This document shows, one piece after another, positions 17,752 through 25,989 of a stretch of DNA of 64,000 bases; position 1 is the first letter of the stretch, and each line of letters begins with the position of its first letter. This DNA is from Enterovibrio gelatinilyticus. Lineage in GTDB: Bacteria > Pseudomonadota > Gammaproteobacteria > Enterobacterales > Vibrionaceae. Below the pieces are notes generated by a model that was not told the origin of the DNA, ran no database searches, and worked only from the letters and a program-made list of their open reading frames with translations. The position numbers and the translations under genes are program-made. The stretch covers positions 1-64,000 of the forward strand of contig NZ_JAJUBC010000030.1 in NCBI RefSeq assembly GCF_028683095.1, in the 5' to 3' direction.

Positions 17752-18714
17752 ATGAAACACATCGCCATTATCGGTGAATGTATGATTGAGCTGAACGGAA
17801 AGCCTTTCGGTTCAATGCATCAAACTTTCGGCGGCGACACGCTCAATGCAGCTGTGTATTTACGACGTGGCACCGAAGCCAATGCCCATCCAGATAACAT
17901 TAAAGTGTCTTATGTGACGGCATTAGGCACAGATCCAATCAGCCAAGGCATGCTGACACGCTGGCAGCAAGAAGGTATCTCCACTGAATTGGTGCTTCAA
18001 GACAACACGCGTACGCCCGGCCTTTACCTGATCCAACTGGACGACCAAGGCGAACGCACATTCTTGTACTGGCGTAATCGATCTGCAGCACGCTACCTGC
18101 TTCAACACCCATCGTTTGACACGATTAAACTCGCGTTAATCGACGTTGATATGGTGTTTATAAGTGGCATTACGCTAGCGATTTTACCTAATGAAGATCG
18201 CATTGCCTTGCTGCATTTGTTGGGTGAACTCAAAGCCCAAGGTGTCGAGATTGCTTTCGATAGCAACTTCCGCCCTGCGTTATGGCCACAAGACAACAAC
18301 CATACAGTCAAAAACGTGTATCAATCCATGTACTCATTAACCGATGTAGCATTAGTGACGTTTGATGATGAACAGCTCCTTTGGAGAGACGCATCACCAG
18401 AGCAGACCATTGAGCGCCTCGCATCGCTTGGTGTCACTAAGTGCATCGTCAAACTGGGCGAAGATGGCTGCTTAATTAAAGATTCCGGCGCGGCTTCGGC
18501 TCCACGGGCCGTGCCAACTCATCCCGTCGCTGAAGTTGTTGATACCACTTCTGCAGGCGACTCATTTAATGGTGGATTTCTGTCTGCCTACCTAGCAGAT
18601 ACCGACCTTATTTCGGCCTGCCAGCGCGGCAACGCCATGGCGGGTGTCGTCATTCAACATCGTGGCGCCATCATTGCGAAAGATCTTACTCTATCGGTCA
18701 TCAAGCCCATTTAA
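17752..18714 (+). CDS. kdgK: 2-keto-3-deoxygluconate kinase
   Basis: PfkB-family sugar kinase of 320 aa that phosphorylates KDG to KDPG. The substrate-binding start IGECMIELNGKP and FGGDTLNAAVYLRR, and the C-terminal catalytic DTTSAGDSFNGGF with its base Asp, are clear. The start ATG follows a strong GAGAGGA and lies three bases after the uxaC stop. This supplies the step between UxuA and the aldolase encoded next. Confidence 0.95.
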   Translation: MKHIAIIGECMIELNGKPFGSMHQTFGGDTLNAAVYLRRGTEANAHPDNIKVSYVTALGTDPISQGMLTRWQQEGISTELVLQDNTRTPGLYLIQLDDQGERTFLYWRNRSAARYLLQHPSFDTIKLALIDVDMVFISGITLAILPNEDRIALLHLLGELKAQGVEIAFDSNFRPALWPQDNNHTVKNVYQSMYSLTDVALVTFDDEQLLWRDASPEQTIERLASLGVTKCIVKLGEDGCLIKDSGAASAPRAVPTHPVAEVVDTTSAGDSFNGGFLSAYLADTDLISACQRGNAMAGVVIQHRGAIIAKDLTLSVIKPI

Positions 18715-18723
18715 GGATTACCA

Positions 18724-19350
18724 ATGCCTAGCATTAAAGAACAACTGAAAGCCCTGAAAGTTATTCCTGTTATCGCGATCGACAACGCTGAAGACATTAT
18801 TCCTTTGGGTAAAGTGTTGGCAGAAAATGGCTTGCCTGCTGCTGAAATTACCTTCCGTTCGGACGCCGCTGTCGAAGCAATTCGCCTGCTACGTGCTTCG
18901 CAACCGGACATGCTGATTGGCGCGGGTACTGTGTTGAACCGCGAACAAGCCATCGCGGCAAAAGAAGCCGGTGCTACCTTCGTCGTTTCCCCTGGATTTA
19001 ACCCAAATACCGTGAGAGCTTGCCAGGAAATTGGTATCGATATCGTCCCTGGCGTGAACAACCCAAGCACCGTCGAAGCAGCATTAGAAATGGGCCTCAC
19101 CCTGCTCAAGTTCTTCCCTGCAGAAGCATCAGGCGGTATCAACATGGTGAAATCGTTACTGGCGCCTTACACCAACGTAGAGCTGATGCCTACCGGCGGT
19201 ATTAACCCAGCCAACGTGAATGACTACCTCGCTATTCCTCGCGTCGTGGCCTGCGGCGGTACATGGATGGTTGATAAAAAGCTGATCGAAGAAGGCAACT
19301 GGGATGAGCTAGCTCGCCTAACTCGTGAAGCAGCGGCATTGGTGAACTGA
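18724..19350 (+). CDS. eda: KDPG aldolase
   Basis: Class I aldolase of 208 aa splitting 2-keto-3-deoxy-6-phosphogluconate into pyruvate and glyceraldehyde-3-phosphate. Catalytic Glu41 and Arg45 are in EITFRSDAA; the Schiff-base Lys129 is in LLKFFPAEASGG. It may also act on 4-hydroxy-2-oxoglutarate, as family members do. AAGGA lies seven bases before the start. It is the last enzyme of the island's rightward operon, and a Rho-independent terminator follows 20 bp after its stop. Confidence 0.95.
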   Translation: MPSIKEQLKALKVIPVIAIDNAEDIIPLGKVLAENGLPAAEITFRSDAAVEAIRLLRASQPDMLIGAGTVLNREQAIAAKEAGATFVVSPGFNPNTVRACQEIGIDIVPGVNNPSTVEAALEMGLTLLKFFPAEASGGINMVKSLLAPYTNVELMPTGGINPANVNDYLAIPRVVACGGTWMVDKKLIEEGNWDELARLTREAAALVN

Positions 19351-19370
19351 GCCTATTCGGCGAACTAAAC

Positions 19371-19398
19371 GGCCCTAGATATCAGGGCCATTTTTTTT
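19371..19398 (+). terminator. Terminator between eda and the second YgjV gene
   Basis: GGCCCT/AGGGCC stem with a 6-base loop followed by eight T. It can be read as the operon end, or as an attenuator if the next gene, 22 bp on, is reached by read-through. Confidence 0.85.
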
Positions 19399-19419
19399 GC
19401 AGAAAGATGGAGAAACAAC

Positions 19420-19938
19420 ATGGAAATGTGGTTCACGCAGTTGGTTGGCGGCGTCGCCTGTCTGGTGGGTATTTCTGCATTTTGGCAAAAAGACGATTTA
19501 CGATTTCGCTATCAGATGATGGCATTTTGTTTCGTCATGAGCCTTCACTTTGCGCTTATGGGCGCAGCAGTCGCCGCAACGGGTGTCGCCATAAACGGAG
19601 TACGCAGCTTTGCTTCCGCCAAAACCCGCTCTCGCGTCGTCATGTGGTTTTTCATTGCTCTGATGTGGGCGATGACTATCAGCAATATTTCCCACATTTT
19701 TGAATTGATGGCAGTGGTTGGGTCAACCGTTGCGACGTGGGCGCTGTTCACTTTGAATGGCATCGTTTTGCGCTCACTCATCTTGTTCAACTCTTCATGC
19801 TGGCTAGCACACAACCTGTGGCTAGGCTCCATTGGTGGAACAATTGTCGAATCCGCCTTTATCATCACCAACATCTTGACGATTTATCGGTTGTATTCGT
19901 CGCAACAAGCGACTCAAAGCCCCAGCCAAGTTTCCTAA
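19420..19938 (+). CDS. YgjV-family inner-membrane protein (second copy)
   Basis: Membrane protein of 172 aa with five or six helices. Family phrases present are GGVACLVGISAFWQKDDLRFR near the start and WLGSIGGTIVESAFI near the end. It has a good ribosome-binding site (GGAG). It is a distant paralogue of the protein at 7545-8060, and the two flank the hexuronate island on its outer edges. Function unknown; the recurring linkage with hexuronate genes is the only lead. Confidence 0.85.
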   Translation: MEMWFTQLVGGVACLVGISAFWQKDDLRFRYQMMAFCFVMSLHFALMGAAVAATGVAINGVRSFASAKTRSRVVMWFFIALMWAMTISNISHIFELMAVVGSTVATWALFTLNGIVLRSLILFNSSCWLAHNLWLGSIGGTIVESAFIITNILTIYRLYSSQQATQSPSQVS

Positions 19939-20003
19939 TCACGCGTTATCACTTTCCCTTGATCATCATGCGGCGCTATATCGCCGCATATTTAGGAGCA
20001 AAA

Positions 20004-20363
20004 ATGTCACAAATCAAACCATTGAGTTGGAATGACCAATCAATCCCTCACAAGTTTTGGGTAGAGCAACAGGACGATGGTTGCAAAATCTGCTTGGAAG
20101 TCATTAAAGACGTCGAACCAGAACGGCTTTCTTTGGTCGTGCCCGACGTGGACATAGAGACGGTACTCACTGCATGGCAAGGACATGCAACCAATATTAC
20201 GCCTGCTTTTGATGACGGTATTCTATTCACTCAAACCCGTGCGCTACTTAACTTACCTCAAGGATGCTTGCTTTGGGCTGTTACCCATATAAAACGCATA
20301 GATGACCTAAAAATGTCGGCAGATAAGCTCTTTTTTGTACCCTTGCGAACGATGGGTCAGTAA
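20004..20363 (+). CDS. Small protein of unknown function
   Basis: Predicted soluble protein of 119 aa, beginning MSQIKPLSWNDQSIPHKFWV and acidic, without signal peptide or membrane segment. I do not recognise a family. The start ATG has AGGAG five bases upstream; the open frame extends further upstream, but only through the YgjV gene in another frame, so the longer form is rejected. It lies 65 bp after the second YgjV gene and before a bidirectional terminator, so it may be the last gene of the hexuronate region. Confidence 0.65.
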   Translation: MSQIKPLSWNDQSIPHKFWVEQQDDGCKICLEVIKDVEPERLSLVVPDVDIETVLTAWQGHATNITPAFDDGILFTQTRALLNLPQGCLLWAVTHIKRIDDLKMSADKLFFVPLRTMGQ

Positions 20364-20397
20364 GGAAATGAGATAGCTTTAACATCACTAGAATGCA

Positions 20398-20427
20398 AAA
20401 AGGCCGCTGAATCATCAGCGGCCTTTT
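20398..20427. terminator. Bidirectional terminator between the 119-aa gene and tRNA-Ser
   Basis: A perfect 13-bp stem (20398-20410 with 20415-20427, core GGCCGCTGA) with a 4-base loop, flanked by A and T tracts. It serves the leftward tRNA-Ser transcript and the rightward gene. A near-copy stands at 62846-62884. Confidence 0.85.
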
Positions 20428-20433
20428 CTAATT

Positions 20434-20524
20434 TGGCGGAGAGATAGGGATTTGAACCCTAGGTGGGCTATAAACCCACGCCGGTTTTCAAGACCGGTGC
20501 TTTAAACCACTCAGCCATCTCTCC
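20434..20524 (-). tRNA. tRNA-Ser (anticodon TGA), copy 1
   Basis: Type II tRNA with long variable arm. On the minus strand it starts GGAGAGATGGCTGAGTGG and ends with encoded CCA. The anticodon loop CTTGAAA contains TGA, flanked by the stem ACCGG/CCGGC typical of serine tRNA. It is identical over its whole length to the copy at 27665-27755. Confidence 0.95.
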
Positions 20525-20889
20525 GTTGTTGGAGCGCATACTAATGGTGGAAGGGAATACTGTAAAGCCCTTTTGTTGATCATGGCGTTCAAGTGCGCCT
20601 TTTTTAAACAAACCTGTTCTTTTTCCACCACTTTCATGCGATTTCGCACCTCTGACGGCTCAAATACCGCTTTGCCCGACTCATTGACCTCTAGCTGATT
20701 GCTCTATTTCTCAACTATGTGACTACACTGATAAAAAAGCCTTGCGCAATTGATAGGTAAGTCAATTCGATTTCCTGAACGTCCAACGTGCTAACAGTGA
20801 CGAATTGATTAAGTCGTTCCATCGCTTCTACCTAGCCTCAAACACGCACAAGGGCATAACGCTAACGAGACAATAACGAGAGTAATGTC
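20525..20889. other. Gene-free stretch before the TPP-enzyme operon
   Basis: Apart from the tRNA-Ser promoter at its left end I see no gene here. It must contain the promoter of the rightward gene at 20890, but no clear -35/-10 pair or known operator stands out. Confidence 0.5.
20538..20566 (-). promoter_or_regulatory. Sigma70 promoter of tRNA-Ser copy 1
   Basis: Minus strand: -35 TTTACA (20561-20566) and -10 TAGTAT (20538-20543) with a 17-bp spacer, followed by a GC-rich discriminator (GCGC) typical of stringently controlled stable-RNA promoters. Confidence 0.75.
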
Positions 20890-22527
20890 ATGAAAACATC
20901 GGATCTGTTTGTTAAAGCGCTTGAGAATGAAGGTGTTGAATATATCTACGGGATTCCTGGTGAAGAGAACCTTGATTTTCTCAACTCACTGAAAGGTTCA
21001 AATATCAAACTTGTCCTTACTCGACATGAGCAAGGTGCAGGGTTTATGGCTGCAACTTACGGGCGTTTAACCGGAAAACCCGGCGTATGTCTTTCCACAT
21101 TAGGGCCTGGTGCAACAAACTTCGTGACTTGTGCTGCGTATGCACAACTCGGTGCGATGCCAATGGTAATGCTAGGCGGTCAAAAGCCGATCAGAAAAAG
21201 TAAACAAGGTCGCTTTCAGATCGTCGATGTTGTGAATCTCATGAAACCCATCACCAAGTATTCCGAACAGGTTGTCGATGGTAACAACGTACCCGCGATG
21301 GTGAGAGAGGCGTTTCGTCTTTGTGCAGAAGAGCGCCCTGGTGCTGGATATTTAGAACTACCAGAAGACATTGCCGACGAGCAATCTGGCGCGACTGTCT
21401 TTGACGTGGTGCAGCACCGTCGCCCAGACGCCAATGAACTCTGCCTCGATCAGGCTGCGGAAATGATCAAAGAAGCCAAAATGCCGCTATTGCTGATTGG
21501 TGCAGGTGCCAACCGTAAACGCGCAAGCCAAGCATTATTGAAATTTATTGATGATACAGGCATTTATTTCTTCAATACCCAAATGGGTAAAGGGGTTATC
21601 GACGAACGCCACGAGCGCTTCATTGGTACTGCTGCTCTTTCCAGCCATGATTTCCTACACTGCGCGATCGAAAAAGCGGACCTTATCATCAACGTCGGCC
21701 ACGACGTCATCGAGAAGCCGCCATTCTTTATGGAAAAAGGCGGCACGAAAGTCATTCATGTGAACTTCTTTGCGGCACGTACCGATGAGGTTTACTTCCC
21801 ACAACTCAACGTGGTTGGGGACATTTCGTCTTCCGTGAACCGATTAACTGAAAAAGTCGGCAAAATAGAGCAAGACATGAGCTACTTTGGTCGCGTCAAA
21901 GAAAACGTCGACGAGCGTACGACCAAGTATTTTGAAGATCGCCGCTTCCCAATGCTGCCACAGCGCCTTGTTAAAATCCTGCGAGACCAATTGGATGATG
22001 AAGACATTGTCACGCTGGATAACGGGGTTTACAAAATCTGGTTTGCTCGTAACTACCAGTGCCACTCAAACAACACCTTACTGCTCGATAACGCCCTCGC
22101 GACCATGGGTGCCGGCTTGCCATCCGCCATGGTCGCTAAACAACTCTACCCTGACAAAAAAGTCGTTTCTGTAAACGGCGATGGCGGTTTCATGATGAAC
22201 TCGCAAGAGATCGAAACCGCAGTGCGCATGGGGTTAGATTTGGTCGTGATCATATTGAATGACAGTGCTTACGGCATGATCAAGTGGAAACAAGAAGGAA
22301 TGGAGTTTGACAACTTTGGCCTCGATTTTGGTAACCCAGACTTTGTGAAATACGCCAACAGCTTTGGGGCAATTGGTCACCGTCCTGACAGCCATGACGA
22401 GTTTCAGTCAATCCTTAAGCACGCATTGAACAGCAAAGGCGTACATGTAATCGACCTGCCTGTCGACTACTCGCTCAATCACTCAATACTGAATGTGTTG
22501 ATCAAAGAAAGCCGCTCAATCAAGTAA
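20890..22527 (+). CDS. TPP-dependent acetolactate-synthase-like enzyme
   Basis: Thiamine-diphosphate enzyme of 545 aa, resembling the catabolic acetolactate synthase (AlsS) and related decarboxylases. The pyrimidine domain has the catalytic Glu47 in LTRHEQGAGFMA and GPGATN. The central domain resembles the FAD-type fold, and the diphosphate-binding domain contains NGDGGFMMNSQE with the GDG...N magnesium motif. It starts 18 bp upstream of an aldehyde dehydrogenase gene. That pairing suggests a decarboxylase or acyl-transfer enzyme whose aldehyde product is oxidised next, as an alternative to acetoin synthesis. No acetolactate decarboxylase is nearby. Confidence 0.8.
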   Translation: MKTSDLFVKALENEGVEYIYGIPGEENLDFLNSLKGSNIKLVLTRHEQGAGFMAATYGRLTGKPGVCLSTLGPGATNFVTCAAYAQLGAMPMVMLGGQKPIRKSKQGRFQIVDVVNLMKPITKYSEQVVDGNNVPAMVREAFRLCAEERPGAGYLELPEDIADEQSGATVFDVVQHRRPDANELCLDQAAEMIKEAKMPLLLIGAGANRKRASQALLKFIDDTGIYFFNTQMGKGVIDERHERFIGTAALSSHDFLHCAIEKADLIINVGHDVIEKPPFFMEKGGTKVIHVNFFAARTDEVYFPQLNVVGDISSSVNRLTEKVGKIEQDMSYFGRVKENVDERTTKYFEDRRFPMLPQRLVKILRDQLDDEDIVTLDNGVYKIWFARNYQCHSNNTLLLDNALATMGAGLPSAMVAKQLYPDKKVVSVNGDGGFMMNSQEIETAVRMGLDLVVIILNDSAYGMIKWKQEGMEFDNFGLDFGNPDFVKYANSFGAIGHRPDSHDEFQSILKHALNSKGVHVIDLPVDYSLNHSILNVLIKESRSIK

Positions 22528-22545
22528 GAACGGAGAAATACTGAC

Positions 22546-23937
22546 ATGGCTGAACTTAATGTTTATCGCCCCTTTGATGGGGGGCTAATCCGTTCCATTC
22601 CGATGCAATCTGAGAGCGATGTTGAAACCGCCATTACGAGTGCTCATGCGTTATTTGAAGACCGAACAACGTGGCTCGCGCCACACGAACGCATCGAAAT
22701 TCTTGAGCGTGTGGTGGAAATCATGTCGTCGCAAGTTGAAGCCCTCACTCGCTTGGCTGCCGAGGAAGGCGGAAAGCCGTATGCGGACTCAAAAGTGGAA
22801 GTGCTTCGCGCCATCAATGGTGTAAAGCTTGCTGTTGAGCACATTCCACAAATCAAAGGTGAACAGATCCCGATGGGCCAAACCGCCGCATCAGTGAATC
22901 GACTTGCTTTTACGATTCGTGAGCCGATTGGTGTTGTGTCTTCAATCAGTGCCTTCAATCACCCTCTCAACTTGATCGTGCACCAAGTCATCCCCGCCCT
23001 TGCGGTGGGCTGTCCTGTTATCGTGAAACCTGCTTTAACCACGCCGTTATCTTGCTTACGCTTGGTTGAAATACTACGCGAAGCCGGACTACCCAAAGAC
23101 TGGTGTCAGGCCATTGTATGTGAGAACGAGGCGGCCAGTAAGCTGGTGACTGATCCTCGCATCAATTTCCTGTCTTTCATTGGGTCTTCGAAAGTGGGTT
23201 GGGCGCTGCGCTCACAACTTGCTCCCGGTACACGGTGCGCACTGGAACACGGCGGCGCAGCACCTGTGATTGTTGATACCACCGCCAACATTGAAGAGGT
23301 GGTACCTAGCCTTGCCAAAGGTGGGTTTTACCATGCTGGGCAAGTGTGCGTATCTGTTCAGCGCGTTTATGCGCATCAATCCTTTTGCCGTGAATTGGCG
23401 ATAAGAATTGCTGCAGCAGGTGAACAAATGATTGTCGGTGACCCTCTCAATCCCAATACGGAAATCGGCCCATTGATTCTTCCGAGAGAAGTGGATCGTG
23501 TTGACGATTGGGTGAACGAAGCCATTGAGGCTGGCGCGGAGCTATTGACGGGCGGTAAGCGAATTTCAGATACCTGCTACGCACCTACTGTTTTGCTAAA
23601 CCCGCCTGAGAACGTGCGCGTTTCTCAAATGGAGATCTTTGGCCCTGTCATCTGTGTTTACTCCTACGGCGACAAGCAAGATGCGGTTAAACGGGCGAAT
23701 TCACTACCTTTCGCGTTCCAAGCGGCTGTGTTTACCAATGATCTAGAAAATGCATTGCTACTAACCCAACAGTTGAACGCCACCGCGGTAATGGTCAACG
23801 ACCACACTGCATTTCGTGTAGATTGGATGCCATTCGGCGGCCGAGATTCATCGGGTGTCGGATTAGGTGGCATTCAGTATTCAATGCATGAAATGACCCG
23901 CGACAAGATGCTGGTATTCAAAAGCCCAAATCTTTAA
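22546..23937 (+). CDS. Aldehyde dehydrogenase family protein
   Basis: NAD(P)-dependent aldehyde dehydrogenase of 463 aa, slightly shorter than the usual 480-500. The catalytic Cys268 is in AGQVCVSVQRVY, Glu234 in LEHGGAAPVIV, and the cofactor-site FIGSSKVG is present. It is the second gene of the pair with the TPP enzyme (18-bp gap, own ribosome-binding site). The aldehyde is unknown. A Rho-independent terminator 45 bp after the stop closes the operon. Confidence 0.85.
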   Translation: MAELNVYRPFDGGLIRSIPMQSESDVETAITSAHALFEDRTTWLAPHERIEILERVVEIMSSQVEALTRLAAEEGGKPYADSKVEVLRAINGVKLAVEHIPQIKGEQIPMGQTAASVNRLAFTIREPIGVVSSISAFNHPLNLIVHQVIPALAVGCPVIVKPALTTPLSCLRLVEILREAGLPKDWCQAIVCENEAASKLVTDPRINFLSFIGSSKVGWALRSQLAPGTRCALEHGGAAPVIVDTTANIEEVVPSLAKGGFYHAGQVCVSVQRVYAHQSFCRELAIRIAAAGEQMIVGDPLNPNTEIGPLILPREVDRVDDWVNEAIEAGAELLTGGKRISDTCYAPTVLLNPPENVRVSQMEIFGPVICVYSYGDKQDAVKRANSLPFAFQAAVFTNDLENALLLTQQLNATAVMVNDHTAFRVDWMPFGGRDSSGVGLGGIQYSMHEMTRDKMLVFKSPNL

Positions 23938-23980
23938 GTCACAGACTTCCCATCGCGGGAACGATCACTAAAAACGAAAG

Positions 23981-24009
23981 GAACCGAATGTATCACTGCA
24001 TTCGGTTTC
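23981..24009 (+). terminator. Terminator of the TPP enzyme-ALDH operon
   Basis: Stem AACCGAATG/CATTCGGTT with an 8-base loop, followed by a T-rich stretch. Confidence 0.7.
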
Positions 24010-24167
24010 TATTTCTTCAACAAGTGCCAGAAAACCCGCAAATGCGGAGCAAATCAGCTTGCTTACCTTCCCCTTCTCTCTTCATTTATACGTGATCGAT
24101 ATTTTCATGCATGTTTAATGTGGATAAAAAATGACCACTCATATAGAATCCCCGCTCCTTGGGTAAT

Positions 24168-24605
24168 ATGACTTACCTTAAGCATTCAGACAGTGCATCA
24201 GGAGACCGTTTCTGTCTGCGTTTACACAAGCACAGGCAATACCTAATGCACATACTTAAACTTAGCGGCACGCTCGCAGTAGCAACGCTTTGCATCCAGC
24301 TCGTCAACATGATGAGTGTCCGTTACCTTGATACTTCCAACTTATTGGTTTCCGCAGCGAAGATTTGTCTAGTCGCTATTCCATTCATGTATGTCGGCAG
24401 TGTCGGTTTCTCTGTTTATTACGGTAGCGGCGCGCAAAAATTTCCCTATGTTTCTCTGGTGCTGATGGCGGCGGGGTTTTCTACCTTGTTCGGTATTGTA
24501 CTGACCTTATTCTTTCAAAAAGTCATACCCACACCCCAGCAGCTACTTGGCTGTGTGCTGTTACTGGCGGGCATTGGTGTTACAGTTCTGGGGAAAAGTG
24601 CGTGA
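24168..24605 (+). CDS. Small four-helix membrane protein, DMT/SMR-like
   Basis: About 145 aa with a basic N terminus followed by four hydrophobic helices and a Gly-rich last helix (LLGCVLLLAGIGVTVLGKSA) that recalls one half of a drug/metabolite transporter. I do not recognise the precise family. The start is uncertain: a TTG at 24159, this ATG, and an ATG at 24246 are possible, and none has a strong ribosome-binding site. It could be a small stand-alone DMT member or the surviving half of a broken EamA gene. No conserved partner lies next to it. Confidence 0.5.
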   Translation: MTYLKHSDSASGDRFCLRLHKHRQYLMHILKLSGTLAVATLCIQLVNMMSVRYLDTSNLLVSAAKICLVAIPFMYVGSVGFSVYYGSGAQKFPYVSLVLMAAGFSTLFGIVLTLFFQKVIPTPQQLLGCVLLLAGIGVTVLGKSA

Positions 24606-24969
24606 TGGTACTAGAGCGTTTTTGGAGACAAAACCAACTGAGAATTTCTACTTGAACCTGTTACGTCCGAATTAGGAATGGCATGAGATAACTTCACCTC
24701 CCCCCTTCTACAAACAAATACAAGGTACTGCGAAGTTGCTAACTGACTTCTGCCCCACTAATACACAATGTTCAATGAAATTAGATAGCAGCACAGAGTT
24801 TTGAACATGGACTTATCAAAATGTAGCTGTATTAGGATTCGCTAGTTGGAAGAAACAACAGAACACTAAACAGGACTTACGCCATTATTCATGCTCTGCC
24901 AGTTCGGGTTCCAAACTCTTCATTCAGCTTATCTAGATAGTTTTGTATTGGTCGCCTGTTATTAAATTA
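24606..24969. other. Gene-free stretch
   Basis: These 364 bp contain no convincing coding frame, RNA gene or terminator that I can see. A short pyrimidine tract (CCTCCCCCC) near 24705 is the only oddity. Confidence 0.45.
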
Positions 24970-25890
24970 TTATTTACTAGCCACTCGGTACTGCTGTCGA
25001 AATTCTCGTGGAGTCAATCCAGTCTGTCGCTTAAAAAATTTCACAAAGTTGGTGATCTCATCAAATCCCAACTCATCACCGATTAATGATATCTGGTCTG
25101 CTGTATGCGCAAGCATACGCTTTGCTTCCAGTATCAAGCGATTCGACAGGTATTGTTTCGGGGATATACCTAACACCTCAATAGTGGCACGAGACAACGT
25201 TTTTTCCGCATATCCAAGCTGCTTCGCATAGCTTTTTGACTGATGAGAGGTCTTATAGTGACGCTCAACAGCGAGCTTAAATCGCTCAACCCGTTCTAGC
25301 GCAGATGCAGACGCAGGGAGATCGGGTACTGATGCCGATCGCGAATTAGTTAGTCTGATCAGCAAAGTCTGCAATTGAAGCTGGAGCAGAGTAAGTGTCT
25401 CTTTATTACCCCGCTTCGCATCATGTTCCATCTGGCTTACAAGGTCCGTAGCGGTTGCATGTTCACTGGACGATAAAGACATGCGTTGTTCAACATCATC
25501 TAACTGCACCATATTGCTCAACTCGAAAGTCACTCTGTTGGCCATTTTTGGTAATAACACTTCCGGCCTAAACATTACTAACCAAGCATCCCATTCACTT
25601 TCAAGATCAAACTGTAGTACTTGGCCTGGAGTAACGAGCAGCCAGTCTCCTGGATTACACTTATGTAGAACAAAATCCAGATTATGTAAGCAATTCCCTT
25701 GGGTTATACCCAACAACAGATAAAAATCTAACCGCTGAACCGCCCTCAGATGGGACTTTTTTCCCCTTTGCTTAATCTCGCTGAAATGACAGATTTCAAT
25801 TGGCAGCGGATAACCAGATTGGGGATTAAAGCTCACATCAAGAACAGATTTTGAGTCTATCGCACCCATTACTTGTCCATTTTTTACCAT
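24970..25890 (-). CDS. AraC-family regulator, divergent from epoxide hydrolase-like gene
   Basis: Transcription factor of 306 aa. The N-terminal cupin-type AraC ligand-binding domain (30-190) precedes a C-terminal double helix-turn-helix (about 205-300) with SYAKQLGYAEKTLSRA and the second motif LIGDELGFDEITNFVKFFKRQTGLTP. It is divergent from the hydrolase gene across 99 bp, a classical arrangement for an activator and its target. The ligand is unknown. Confidence 0.85.
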   Translation of the reverse strand: MVKNGQVMGAIDSKSVLDVSFNPQSGYPLPIEICHFSEIKQRGKKSHLRAVQRLDFYLLLGITQGNCLHNLDFVLHKCNPGDWLLVTPGQVLQFDLESEWDAWLVMFRPEVLLPKMANRVTFELSNMVQLDDVEQRMSLSSSEHATATDLVSQMEHDAKRGNKETLTLLQLQLQTLLIRLTNSRSASVPDLPASASALERVERFKLAVERHYKTSHQSKSYAKQLGYAEKTLSRATIEVLGISPKQYLSNRLILEAKRMLAHTADQISLIGDELGFDEITNFVKFFKRQTGLTPREFRQQYRVASK

Positions 25891-25989
25891 TAGTTGGCGT
25901 TTTTATACCTGTTGTCATACAGCAACTCAATAGAAACTGTACTCATACGAATTACCACTTACCAAAGTAGCAAATAAAGGTGCAAAAAA

